Origin: Streptomyces sp. DG2A-72
GTDB lineage: Bacteria; Actinomycetota; Actinomycetes; Streptomycetales; Streptomycetaceae
Length of the DNA stretch: 64,000 nucleotides
Assembly (NCBI RefSeq): GCF_030499575.1
Contig: NZ_JASTLC010000001.1
Coordinates: forward strand, 2,690,001 to 2,754,000
Direction: 5' to 3'
Part shown: piece by piece, positions 53,960 through 61,968 of the stretch
Layout of the letters: each line of letters starts with the position of its first letter
Numbering within the stretch: position 1 is the first letter of the stretch
Made by a program: the position numbers and the translations under genes
The notes under the pieces: generated by a model
The model's database searches: none
What the model saw: only the letters and a program-made list of their open reading frames with translations
What the model was told of the DNA's origin: nothing

Positions 53960-54889
53960 CTAACGGCTTTCGAGGTTCCTGGCCCGGGAAAGGGCGGACA
54001 TCCTCATCTGCCGATAGGTCGCAAATTCTTCGGGGTAATCACGCAGCGTCTTATCTCTGTATTCACCTTCGAGAGAACGCGCGGTCTCCCCGAGGGATGT
54101 TCTGCGGGCACACTCGGCCTCGGCCACAGCCAATTTCACTTCGGCGCTCTGGGCTTGGGATGCATTCATCCCCTCGACCAGGGAGTCCCGTTTCTGACGT
54201 ATCTCGTCCGGACTCCTGAAGGGGTTTTCCGACTCGTTCATGCATCGGGACCATGCCTTGACCGCGGTGACCAGGCGCTCGTCGCGGAGAATCCGCGGAA
54301 CATACAGCGGAGTCAGCCCTGTCACGGTCTTCTTGACCCGGAACCAGGTCGGATAGTCGCCGTAGAGCCGCTCCCGTGCTTCGGCGTAACAGCCCTCGCG
54401 TGGTGTCCGAGTGGCGCCGCCGGCCGGCAGCTCGGCGGATATGACGTCGTCGAAATCGCCGTCGAGCGCGCGGGAGTAGCGGATGCGCTCCTGCTCAGGA
54501 AGTGAGTTGGGGTAGGTGACGCTGGGATGACTGCGGCGTGCCTCCGCGGCCGCGATGTCGAAGGTGCGACCGTAGCCGTACCGGCGAGCCCAGTCGACGT
54601 CGTCCACCACGTACGCCCCAGCCTTGCGTTCCGCGATGCCCGCCACCGGCGCCGGCCAGTAGGGGTGGCCCTGGCGCTCCATGCACTTCTCGACAAGTCT
54701 TTCTTCCGCGCGGTCGACCTCGACCTCTTCCGCGACGGTCAGGTCTCTGACCTGATTTCCCGCCACGCCGACCGCTTCGCCTTTCTGCGGCCGTTCCCTG
54801 TCCTCAGGGTTTCCGCTCTCGGCCGTGCAGCCGACCAGCAGGCAGGCGATAAAAGCAGCGGAAACGAGAACGGCGGATTTTTCCCTCAC
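53960..54889 (-). CDS. Lipoprotein divergent from a sensor-kinase operon, unknown function
   Basis: A 309-residue lipoprotein. The signal VREKSAVLVSAAFIACLL with lipobox LVGC puts the acylated Cys near residue 21. The mature part is helical and charged, with Cys near EKCMERQGHPYW and two further cysteines (EGCYAEA, SRCMNES, AECARR), and aromatic-rich segments (DYPTWFRVKK). No known domain was recognised. It is divergent from three signalling genes with 281 bp between starts, and two inverted repeats lie in that gap. A part in sensing for that system is a reasonable guess. GTG 54889 is used; longer frames lack a ribosome site. Confidence 0.75.
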   Translation of the reverse strand: MREKSAVLVSAAFIACLLVGCTAESGNPEDRERPQKGEAVGVAGNQVRDLTVAEEVEVDRAEERLVEKCMERQGHPYWPAPVAGIAERKAGAYVVDDVDWARRYGYGRTFDIAAAEARRSHPSVTYPNSLPEQERIRYSRALDGDFDDVISAELPAGGATRTPREGCYAEARERLYGDYPTWFRVKKTVTGLTPLYVPRILRDERLVTAVKAWSRCMNESENPFRSPDEIRQKRDSLVEGMNASQAQSAEVKLAVAEAECARRTSLGETARSLEGEYRDKTLRDYPEEFATYRQMRMSALSRARNLESR

Positions 54890-54961
54890 TTGACACGCCC
54901 CCTTGGCGTCTTCTTGTCCACCGGCTCCGCCCCCGTGTTCTCCGATGTTTTCCCCTCGGGC

Positions 54962-55022
54962 GGTCCAGTACGGAAGATTACGTGGCGGACTGGACCAAGA
55001 CATGTCACGCGAACGCGTGACA
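54962..55022. promoter_or_regulatory. Two inverted repeats in the lipoprotein / kinase divergent region
   Basis: GGTCCAGT (54962-54969) pairs with ACTGGACC (54989-54996). TGTCACGCG (55003-55011) and CGCGTGACA (55014-55022) form a 20-bp near-perfect palindrome around AA. Both are perfect in their arms and lie between divergent genes, so they are candidates for operators of the linked response regulator. Confidence 0.55.
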
Positions 55023-55170
55023 ACGCTTCGCACGCGCCGTCTGTCGGCCGCGCTCGCGTTCACGTAAGTTGGGAGCGGGTGTCATCGGCGTACGGGGGAA
55101 ACACTGTGAGGAATGCGGTCGAATCCGCCCCTTTCTTGGCGGAGGCGGGAATTCCTCTAGTGGAGGCGGC

Positions 55171-56319
55171 GTGCTGACGCAGGGACCCGCCCAACTTCAG
55201 CTTCGGCGCAAGTCCGCACGCCTGTCGGCTGTCCTGAGGGCAGCGAGTGCTGTCGGAGCGGCCCTGGTCGCCGTGGTCGGTTTCGCACCGCCCGCACGCT
55301 CCGTCTGGGTGGCCGTCGCGGTCGTCGGACTCCTTCTGTGGAGCGGTCTGTTCATCGTGCTGATGTTCAGGCCGGAACCTCGTTCCTGGCTCTGTGCCGG
55401 TGACACCGCTGTCGTCGTGGTGCTCTGCCTGGCGCACGGCAACCTCGTCCCGGCCGAGGTCCTGGGAGCGAGCGCGGGCAGCGGATGGATCGACATGGTC
55501 GCCGGCAGCGGCATCTTCATCGCCCAGTTCGGTCTACGGCAGCCCCTGGCGATGGCGGCGGCGATCGCCATCGCGGCGGCTTACGCGGTGGGCGCTCCCG
55601 GCATCCGGGACGCCCCCCTGATCATGGTGCTCCAGGGACTGCTCGGCGCCACTGTCGTGTTCCTGCTGCGACACGGAGCGCGCAGGGCGGACCTCGCGCT
55701 GTCCGAGGAGGCGGCCGCGCGCGCGTCGGCGCGGGCCCGGTCCGCCGCCCGCACCGACGAACTGGACCAGCAGCGACTGCTGCACGACACGGTGCTCGCC
55801 ACGCTCACCATCGTGGGCACCGGCAGCATCACCCGTGATTCCGCCGCGCTGACGGAACGGGCCGCGGCCGACCTGGCCGTCATCGCGGACCTGCGGGCGC
55901 ATCCCGGCGTGGCACGCGACGCGGCGCACGAGCCGGCACCGCTGGATGTCGCGCTGCGCACCGTCGTACTGACGCGCCGCGTCGGCCTCCCGTCACTGGA
56001 CATCGAGTTCGACGTGCCGCCGCTGGATCTTCCCCACGAGGTCGTGGAAGCCCTCTCGCAAGCGATCGCCGAGGCCCTGACCAACGTGGCCCAGCACGCG
56101 GACACCCGCGCTGCCGGGGTCACGGCCCGACGTGCCGGGGAGGGCGTCACCGTCGAAGTCTGCGACAGCGGACGCGGGTTCGACCCCGCGGCTGTTCCCT
56201 CCCACCGGCGCGGCCTGCGGGAATCGGTCTACGGCCGGATGCGTGCCGTGGGCGGCAGCGCCCGGGCGGTCTCGTCCCCCGGCGCCGGCACCCGGGTCGT
56301 GCTGAGGTGGGAACCCTGA
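55171..56319 (+). CDS. Membrane sensor histidine kinase (NarL-type, atypical)
   Basis: A 382-residue kinase with four to five membrane helices in the first 170 residues (about 21-40, 45-66, 77-92, 125-143, 150-168). A helical linker leads to His205 in QQRLLHDTVLATLTIV, the probable phospho-acceptor. The ATPase domain shows EALTNVAQHADT (N box), VEVCDSGRGFDP (G1) and a degenerate G2 (RRGLRESVYGRM), ending in GAGTRVVLRW. It is the first of three coupled genes. GTG 55171 is 4-5 bases after GGAGG; the frame is open to 55069. The next gene starts inside its 3' end. Confidence 0.85.
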   Translation: MLTQGPAQLQLRRKSARLSAVLRAASAVGAALVAVVGFAPPARSVWVAVAVVGLLLWSGLFIVLMFRPEPRSWLCAGDTAVVVVLCLAHGNLVPAEVLGASAGSGWIDMVAGSGIFIAQFGLRQPLAMAAAIAIAAAYAVGAPGIRDAPLIMVLQGLLGATVVFLLRHGARRADLALSEEAAARASARARSAARTDELDQQRLLHDTVLATLTIVGTGSITRDSAALTERAAADLAVIADLRAHPGVARDAAHEPAPLDVALRTVVLTRRVGLPSLDIEFDVPPLDLPHEVVEALSQAIAEALTNVAQHADTRAAGVTARRAGEGVTVEVCDSGRGFDPAAVPSHRRGLRESVYGRMRAVGGSARAVSSPGAGTRVVLRWEP

Positions 56320-57437
56320 CCGCCGGCGTCGCCAGGGGAATGGTCGCCACCCGTTTCGCCATGGCCGTCAATATCGGGCTGGTGGCGATCGTCGGCGTCT
56401 GGCACCTGGGTCTGGACACCCTGCTGGTGCTCAGGGGCTGGCCGGTGTACGAGCCGCAGGCCGCCGCCGCGGGCTCCTGGCTGGCCCTCACGGTCATCCA
56501 GACGGTCGGGTCGGTCCTGCTGCTGCGTTCGGCGCTCAGCGGGCCCACCGCGCGGTGGCTCGCGGGGGCGGCGCTGGTCACCGGCGTCGTCGCCACCGCC
56601 ACGTACCCGACGGGCGGGATGATCAGCGACGTGAGCTGGGCGTGGAACACCGTGGGCTGGTTCGGCGTGCTGCTTCTGACGCAGCGTCCGCTGTGGGAGC
56701 TGGTCGCCCTGCTCGGCGCCAACACGGCTGTCACGGTGGCCTTCCTGGCCGCCCACGACGCGCTCGACCATGTCATGGTCGCCCGTCTGCTGGCCGTGAC
56801 GTGCACCACCGCCGGTGTCCAGTTGACCCTCGCGTATCTGGCACGGCAGCTCAACGACGGTGCGAGGGAAGCCACCGAGATCGCTGCCGGCCAGGCCGAG
56901 CGCCTCGCCCGTGCCACCGCCGACGAGACCGTGCACGCCGAGCGCCAGCGTCGTTACGAGTACCTGCGCAGCACAGTGGAACCGCTGCTGCGTGGTCTGG
57001 CAGAACATCAACTGGACCCGGGGGACACCGTCGTACGCCGGCGCGCCGCCGTGGAGGCGGCACGCCTGCGGAGGCTGTTCGTGGAGACGGACGACACCCC
57101 GCACCCGCTCCTGCACGAACTGCGGGCCTGCGCCGATGTCGCCGAGCGGCGTGGCGTACGCGTGGCCCTGCTGGGCTACGGCGACCTGCCCGACCTGCCG
57201 TCATCCGTCCGCCGGGAACTGGCGGAAGGGGCCCTGCTGGTCCTGGCCACCGCCGCCACCCGAGCGCGGGTGACCGTGGTGGCGACGCCCGAGGACGTTG
57301 TGGTGAGCGTGGTGGCCGACGCCCCGCCGCAGACGCTCGTCGAATCGCCGGGCCCTCTCACCGTGTCCGCCCAATACGACCAGGAGGAGGATCAGCTGTG
57401 GTGGGAAACCCGATGGCCGCTACGACCGGCCCCCTGA
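56307..57437 (+). CDS. Degenerate sensor-kinase-like membrane protein (pseudokinase candidate)
   Basis: A 376-residue protein that mirrors the preceding kinase: four to five membrane helices in the first 175 residues, a helical linker (QAERLARATADETVHAERQR), then a C-terminal part with kinase-like order. In place of the phospho-His segment it reads RYEYLRSTVEPLLRGL, with no histidine at the expected position. The ATPase part has no clear N, G1 or G2 box (VRRELAEGALLVLATAATRA, VVVSVVADAPPQ). It is therefore probably not an active kinase but may dimerise with or modulate one. GTG 56307 overlaps the kinase gene by 13 bp and the regulator gene starts inside its end. Confidence 0.72.
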   Translation: MGTLTAGVARGMVATRFAMAVNIGLVAIVGVWHLGLDTLLVLRGWPVYEPQAAAAGSWLALTVIQTVGSVLLLRSALSGPTARWLAGAALVTGVVATATYPTGGMISDVSWAWNTVGWFGVLLLTQRPLWELVALLGANTAVTVAFLAAHDALDHVMVARLLAVTCTTAGVQLTLAYLARQLNDGAREATEIAAGQAERLARATADETVHAERQRRYEYLRSTVEPLLRGLAEHQLDPGDTVVRRRAAVEAARLRRLFVETDDTPHPLLHELRACADVAERRGVRVALLGYGDLPDLPSSVRRELAEGALLVLATAATRARVTVVATPEDVVVSVVADAPPQTLVESPGPLTVSAQYDQEEDQLWWETRWPLRPAP

Positions 57438-58087
57438 CCGTCGCCATCGTCGACGATCACCCTGTCGTCATCGAAGGCATCCAGACCTGGCTGTCCGAGG
57501 AGCCGCGCATCTCGGTGGGGCACACCGGCGAAACCACGGATGTGGAGCCCGGCGTCGCGGATGTCCTCATACTCGATCTGAATCTGCACGGCAGACTCGT
57601 CATCGGCGACATCGCCACGCTGGCCGCCGCGGGCCAACGGGTCATCGCCTTCTCGCAGTTCACCGAGCAGCGGGTGGTGCTCGAATCGCTGGAGGCCGGA
57701 GCATGCGAGTTCGTCGCGAAGAACGAAGGACGGGCCCACCTGGTGAACGCGGTGCTGGCCGCGGCGGGAGACAGACCCTACGTCACGCCGACAGCCGCCG
57801 GAGTCCTGGTAGGTGACCGCGGCGCGAGCAGACCCAAGCTGTCCGCACAGGAACGCACCGCGCTGCTGTGGTGGTTCCAGTCCATGTCGAAGGCTTCGGT
57901 CGCCCGGCGCATGGGTGTGTCGGTTCACACCGTGGACGTGTACATCCGTCGGGCGAGAGTCAAGTACGCGCAGGTCGGCAGGACCGCACCGACAAAGGCA
58001 GACATGCTGGCTCGGGCGATCGAGGACGGCCTCGTGACGCCCGACGACATCACGGGCTACGAGTCGGCGGCGGTCAGCGGGAGTTGA
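57398..58087 (+). CDS. LuxR-type response regulator of the kinase / pseudokinase operon
   Basis: A 229-residue regulator. The receiver (about 13-130) has acid pair Asp19-Asp20, phospho-acceptor Asp60 in VLILDLNLHG and a conserved Lys in FVAKNEG. The C-terminal DNA-binding domain (about 150-215) is a somewhat diverged LuxR type (LSAQERTALLWWFQSMSKAS, RRMGVSVHTVDVYIRRARVK). GTG 57398 lies 7 bases after AGGAGGAGG and overlaps the preceding gene by 40 bp, so the three genes are probably translated together; ATG 57413 is an alternative. A hairpin begins inside its stop codon region. Confidence 0.85.
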   Translation: MVGNPMAATTGPLTVAIVDDHPVVIEGIQTWLSEEPRISVGHTGETTDVEPGVADVLILDLNLHGRLVIGDIATLAAAGQRVIAFSQFTEQRVVLESLEAGACEFVAKNEGRAHLVNAVLAAAGDRPYVTPTAAGVLVGDRGASRPKLSAQERTALLWWFQSMSKASVARRMGVSVHTVDVYIRRARVKYAQVGRTAPTKADMLARAIEDGLVTPDDITGYESAAVSGS

Positions 58088-58114
58088 TGCCGCGACGTGT
58101 ACGGTCGCGGCATC
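58086..58114. terminator. Hairpin overlapping the response regulator stop
   Basis: Perfect 11-bp arms GATGCCGCGAC (58086-58096) and GTCGCGGCATC (58104-58114) with a 7-base loop. It serves the signalling operon and the convergent aglA gene, whose stop is at 58130. Confidence 0.85.
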
Positions 58115-58129
58115 GGGCGGCGATTCCTC

Positions 58130-59794
58130 TCAGGCCGTGGTCCACCACACCGTCGTGTCGGCCGGCACCTTCGCCTCGCCGTCCGCCTCCGTCACCTCAC
58201 CGCTGGCAAGCAGCACGCGACCATGCGCGGGCACCGTCACCGACTCACCGCCGGTGTTGGCCACGCACACGAACTCCCCGCGCCGGAAGGCCAGGACGCC
58301 CTCGGGAGCGCGCAGCCACTCCACCGCGTTGCCCGCGCCCAGGCCGGGCTGCTCGCGGCGGACGGCGAGCGCGGTGCGGTACAGCTCCAGCGTCGAGTCG
58401 GCGTCGCCCGTCTGGGCCTCGATGCTCAACTCGCCCCATCCATCGGGCTGGGGCAGCCAGCTGCCGCCCGTGCCGAAGCCGTACGACGGTCCCGTGCGCG
58501 TCCACGGGATCGGCACCCGGCACCCGTCGCGGAAGCCGTCCTGGCCGGCGCCCCGGAAGTACGCCGGGTCCTGGCGGACCTCGTCCGGCAGGTCGACGAC
58601 GTCCAGAAGGCCCAGCTCCTCGCCCTGGTAGACGTATGCCGAGCCGGGCAGCGCCAGCATCAGCAGGGTGGCGGCGCGGGCGCGGCGCAGGCCCAGTTCG
58701 CGGTCGCCCGCCGAGCGGATCTGCGTGCCGAGACCCGGGGGGTTGGCGAAGCGGGTCGCATGGCGGGTGACGTCGTGGTTGGACAGCACCCAGGTGGCGG
58801 GGGCGCCCACCGGGCGCATCGCCTCCAGGGTGCGGTCGATGACCGTGCGCAGTTCCTCGGCGTCCCAACTCGTGCTGAGATACTGGAAATTGAAGGCCTG
58901 GTGCAGCTCGTCCGGGCGGACGTAGTTGGCGGTGCGCTCGACGGTCGGCGTCCAGGCTTCGGCGACGAAGATCCTCTCCCCCGCGTACTCGTCCAGGATC
59001 GTCCGCCACTGGCGGTAGATCACATGCACGCCGTCCTGGTCGAAGAACGGCATGACATCGTTGCCCAGCAGCTTGAGTTGGTCATGAGCACCCAGGTCCG
59101 GCAGTCCGTCCGCCTTCACCAGTCCGTGCGCCACGTCGATACGGAAGCCGTCGACGCCCATGTCCAGCCAGAACCGCAGGATCGAGCGGAACTCGTCCCC
59201 GACGGCCGGGTGCTCCCAGTTGAAGTCGGGCTGCTCCGGCGCGAAGAGATGCAGATACCACTCGCCGTCGGGCACCCTCGTCCACGCGGGCCCACCGAAG
59301 ATCGACTCCCAGTCGTTGGGCGGGAGTTCCCCGTTCTCCCCCTTGCCCGGCCGGAAGTGGTACCGGTCCCGGAGCGGCGAACCCGCCCCCTCCGCGACCG
59401 CCCGCTTGAACCACTCGTGCTGGTCGGACGAGTGATTGGGCACCAGGTCCACGATGATCCTCAGACCCAGCTCATGCGCGTCGCGGATCAGCGCATCGGC
59501 ATCGAGCAGATTGCCGAACATCGGGTCCACGGCCCGGTAATCGGCGACGTCGTATCCGGCGTCGGCCTGCGGGGAAGCATAGAAGGGGCTCAACCACACG
59601 GCATCGATACCGAGGTCCCGCAGATACGGCAGCCGGGACCGTACGCCTTCCAGATCCCCCATGCCGTCACCGTTGCTGTCGGCGAAGCTGCGCGGATAGA
59701 CCTGGTAGATCACCGCATCCCGCCACCAGTCGCGGCGCTGGGCGACGGTGGCGAGAGCGGAGTTGACGGCCGGGTCGGCGGAGTGCTGGCTCAT
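58130..59794 (-). CDS. aglA: Intracellular alpha-glucosidase, GH13 (maltodextrin utilisation)
   Basis: A 554-residue cytoplasmic GH13 exo-glucosidase with no signal peptide. It releases glucose from imported maltose and maltodextrins. Active-site residues are Asp220 ([12 protein letters not shown]), Glu279 (FVAEAW) and Asp341 (LSNHDVTRH); the family start RDWWRDAVIYQVYPRSF at 21-37 is complete. ATG 59794 is favoured because AAGGA lies 4 bases upstream; ATG 59821 is possible. It is the last gene of the mal cluster but is separated from malG by 179 bp holding a copy of the dispersed repeat, so it may have its own promoter or be read through. Confidence 0.95.
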   Translation of the reverse strand: MSQHSADPAVNSALATVAQRRDWWRDAVIYQVYPRSFADSNGDGMGDLEGVRSRLPYLRDLGIDAVWLSPFYASPQADAGYDVADYRAVDPMFGNLLDADALIRDAHELGLRIIVDLVPNHSSDQHEWFKRAVAEGAGSPLRDRYHFRPGKGENGELPPNDWESIFGGPAWTRVPDGEWYLHLFAPEQPDFNWEHPAVGDEFRSILRFWLDMGVDGFRIDVAHGLVKADGLPDLGAHDQLKLLGNDVMPFFDQDGVHVIYRQWRTILDEYAGERIFVAEAWTPTVERTANYVRPDELHQAFNFQYLSTSWDAEELRTVIDRTLEAMRPVGAPATWVLSNHDVTRHATRFANPPGLGTQIRSAGDRELGLRRARAATLLMLALPGSAYVYQGEELGLLDVVDLPDEVRQDPAYFRGAGQDGFRDGCRVPIPWTRTGPSYGFGTGGSWLPQPDGWGELSIEAQTGDADSTLELYRTALAVRREQPGLGAGNAVEWLRAPEGVLAFRRGEFVCVANTGGESVTVPAHGRVLLASGEVTEADGEAKVPADTTVWWTTA

Positions 59795-59900
59795 GGCGTC
59801 CTTGATGAATAACGGGGTCATCGGGCGTGTAAGACGAGACGGCCGCGGTGGAGCGGGGTCGGATGACCACCGCGACCGCCTCGAGTTTTCAGGAAGGGAA

Positions 59901-59966
59901 GGACAGCGCCCTGCTTTTAGGGGCGCGGGGAACTGCGCGACCAGCCACGACGGCGCCGCAGCCGAA
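59901..59966. repeat. Dispersed repeat, copy E
   Basis: GGGGCGCGGGGAACTGCGCG followed by ACCAGCCACGACGGCGCCG, the longest single-arm match to copy D's right half. It begins 8 bp before the malG stop (59974) on the upstream side and fills most of the gap to aglA, in the middle of an operon that is usually contiguous. Confidence 0.78.
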
Positions 59967-59973
59967 ACACAAC

Positions 59974-60882
59974 TCACCCCTTGGTTCCACCGGCGGTAAG
60001 CCCTGTCACCAAGTTCCTCTGCACGAGATAGAAGAACCCAGCCGCAGGTATCGCGATCAACACTGCCGTCGCAGCCATCAGGTTCCGCTGAGCGTCATGC
60101 TCACTCACAAAGCTCTGCAACCCGACCGCCAGCGTGTACTTCGTGTCGGACAGCATGAACGTGGAGGCGAACGCGACCTCACCGAACGCGGTGATGAAGC
60201 TGTAGAACGCGGCCACGGCCAGCCCAGGCCTCGCGAGCGGCAGGATCAGCCGCGCGAACGTGCCGAAGGGGGTCAGCCCGTCGACGCGCCCGGCCTCGTC
60301 GATCTCGAACGGGATGGTGTCGAAGTAGCCCTTGAGCAGCCACGCACAGTACGGCACCGCCGTCGAGCAGTAGACGAGGATGAGGCCACCGTAGCTGTCG
60401 ATGAGCTTCAGCTCCGACAGGATCTGGTACATCGGCACCATGAGTACGGCTACCGGGAACATCTGGGTGACCAGTAGCACCCACATGAACTTCCTGTAGC
60501 CGGGGAAGCGCATCCGGGAGACCGCGTATCCGGTGGTGGCGGCGACGAGCACACCGATCACCGTGGCACCCAGCGAGACGATCAGCGAACTCTTCAGCCA
60601 GTCGAAGAAGTTCGTGTCCGACAGGACGAACGAGTAGTTGTCGAACGTCATCTTCCCCCAGATCCCTCCGGGGTGCAGATAGTCGTCCTTGTCCGGGCCG
60701 AGGGAGAGGAAGACCAGCCAGGCGATCGGGAAGAGCGCGATCAGGCTCGCGGCGATCAGGATGCCGTGGGACGCGAGGGACGCGCCGGGGCCGCGCTCGC
60801 CGCGCCGGCGCACCTTGCGGGGTGCGTCGGACGCGGGGGGCTGATCGGCGGGAGCGGACGTCTTGACGGTCGTATTGCTCAT
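59974..60882 (-). CDS. malG: Maltose/maltodextrin ABC transporter permease
   Basis: A 302-residue inner-membrane permease of the MalG type. An unusually polar 30-residue N-terminus is followed by six membrane helices. The cytoplasmic EAA loop, which contacts the ATPase, is seen as EIDEAGRVDGLTPFGTFARL near residues 195-215. With MalF it forms the channel that receives sugar from the binding protein MalE. The ATPase is not encoded here; streptomycetes use the shared MsiK. GGAG lies 6-7 bases before ATG 60882. It begins 14 bp after malF. Confidence 0.95.
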   Translation of the reverse strand: MSNTTVKTSAPADQPPASDAPRKVRRRGERGPGASLASHGILIAASLIALFPIAWLVFLSLGPDKDDYLHPGGIWGKMTFDNYSFVLSDTNFFDWLKSSLIVSLGATVIGVLVAATTGYAVSRMRFPGYRKFMWVLLVTQMFPVAVLMVPMYQILSELKLIDSYGGLILVYCSTAVPYCAWLLKGYFDTIPFEIDEAGRVDGLTPFGTFARLILPLARPGLAVAAFYSFITAFGEVAFASTFMLSDTKYTLAVGLQSFVSEHDAQRNLMAATAVLIAIPAAGFFYLVQRNLVTGLTAGGTKG

Positions 60883-60895
60883 GGGGGCTCCTGCC

Positions 60896-61846
60896 TCAGA
60901 TCGCGAGCTGCTGGTCGTTGCGGTTCAGCCAGCGGCGGTAGAAGGAGGTGAAGACGATCAGGATGGCCAGCAGCAGCATGCCGTAGGCCGCCGACTGCGC
61001 GAAGTCGCGCGGCTGCTGTCCGAAGCCGAGGTAGTAGGCCCAGGTGACGAGGATCTGGGCGTCCGGGGCGGTGTCGCCGAACAGCAGGAAGATGATGGCG
61101 AACTGGTTGAAGGTCCAGATGATGCCGAGCAGTACGACGGTGGAGCTGACGGACCTCAGGCCGGGCAGCGTCACGTACCGGAACCGCTGCCAGGGGGTGG
61201 CGCCGTCCATCTCCGCGGCCTCGTACAGCGTCGAGTCGATCGACTGCAGACCACCCAGCAGCGAGACCATCATGAACGGCACCCCGCACCACGTGTTGAC
61301 CATGATCGCGGCGAACCGCTGCCAGAAGGTGTCCTCCAGCCACAGCGGCGTCGGCAGATGGAGCGTCTCCAGCGCGGAGTTGATGATGCCGCCGTCCGCG
61401 AGCATGAACCGCCAGCCGAAGACGGTGACGAAGGTGGGCACCGCCCAGGGCAGGACCAGGATCAGCCGGTAGAAGGTGCGGCCGCGCAGCTTCTGGTTGA
61501 GCAGCAGCGCCAGGCCCAGACCGATGCAGTAGTGCAGGGCGACACAGGCCGCCGTCCAGAACACCGTCCAGATGAAGTGCGACCAGAAGCGGTCGTAGGC
61601 GGTCTCGCCCCACAGGATGTCGGCGTAGTTGTCGAAGCCGATGAACTTGTAGGTGGCCTCGATCTCGTTGACGCCGATCGTGCGACCGGTGTTGAGGCTG
61701 TTGGCGTCCGTGAGCGTCAGGTAGAAACCGTACGCGAGCGGATACAGCACGAGGACGCCGAGCACGATGACCACGGGGGCGATCATGGCGTAGGCGTACC
61801 AGTACTTCTGGTAGCTGTGCTTCAGGCGCTGGACGGCGACTGTCAT
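60896..61846 (-). CDS. malF: Maltose/maltodextrin ABC transporter permease
   Basis: A 316-residue permease with six clear membrane helices. The EAA loop reads EAAEMDGATPWQRFRYVTLP near residues 222-241. It pairs with MalG and shares the MsiK-type ATPase. Compared with E. coli MalF (514 residues) it lacks the large periplasmic loop, as is normal for Gram-positive members. AAGGTG precedes ATG 61846. Its leader contains a run of AGATCGA-like repeats, and a hairpin separates it from malE, so it is probably expressed below malE. Confidence 0.95.
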   Translation of the reverse strand: MTVAVQRLKHSYQKYWYAYAMIAPVVIVLGVLVLYPLAYGFYLTLTDANSLNTGRTIGVNEIEATYKFIGFDNYADILWGETAYDRFWSHFIWTVFWTAACVALHYCIGLGLALLLNQKLRGRTFYRLILVLPWAVPTFVTVFGWRFMLADGGIINSALETLHLPTPLWLEDTFWQRFAAIMVNTWCGVPFMMVSLLGGLQSIDSTLYEAAEMDGATPWQRFRYVTLPGLRSVSSTVVLLGIIWTFNQFAIIFLLFGDTAPDAQILVTWAYYLGFGQQPRDFAQSAAYGMLLLAILIVFTSFYRRWLNRNDQQLAI

Positions 61847-61915
61847 GGTTCGACACCTTCTGGAAGATCAAGAAGATCGAAGATCGAAGATCAAGGGGTA
61901 CGGCTGCGCAGGCCG

Positions 61916-61962
61916 ATGGCCGCCGGATCCTTCCCCCCAATTCAGGAGGATCCGACGGCCAT
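61916..61962 (-). promoter_or_regulatory. Intercistronic hairpin between malE and malF
   Basis: ATGGCCGCCGGATCC (61916-61930) pairs with GGATCCGACGGCCAT (61948-61962), 15 bp with one wobble and a 17-base loop. It begins 7 bp past the malE stop. Such hairpins stabilise the upstream message or partly stop transcription, giving more binding protein than permease. Confidence 0.7.
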
Positions 61963-61968
61963 GCGGGG

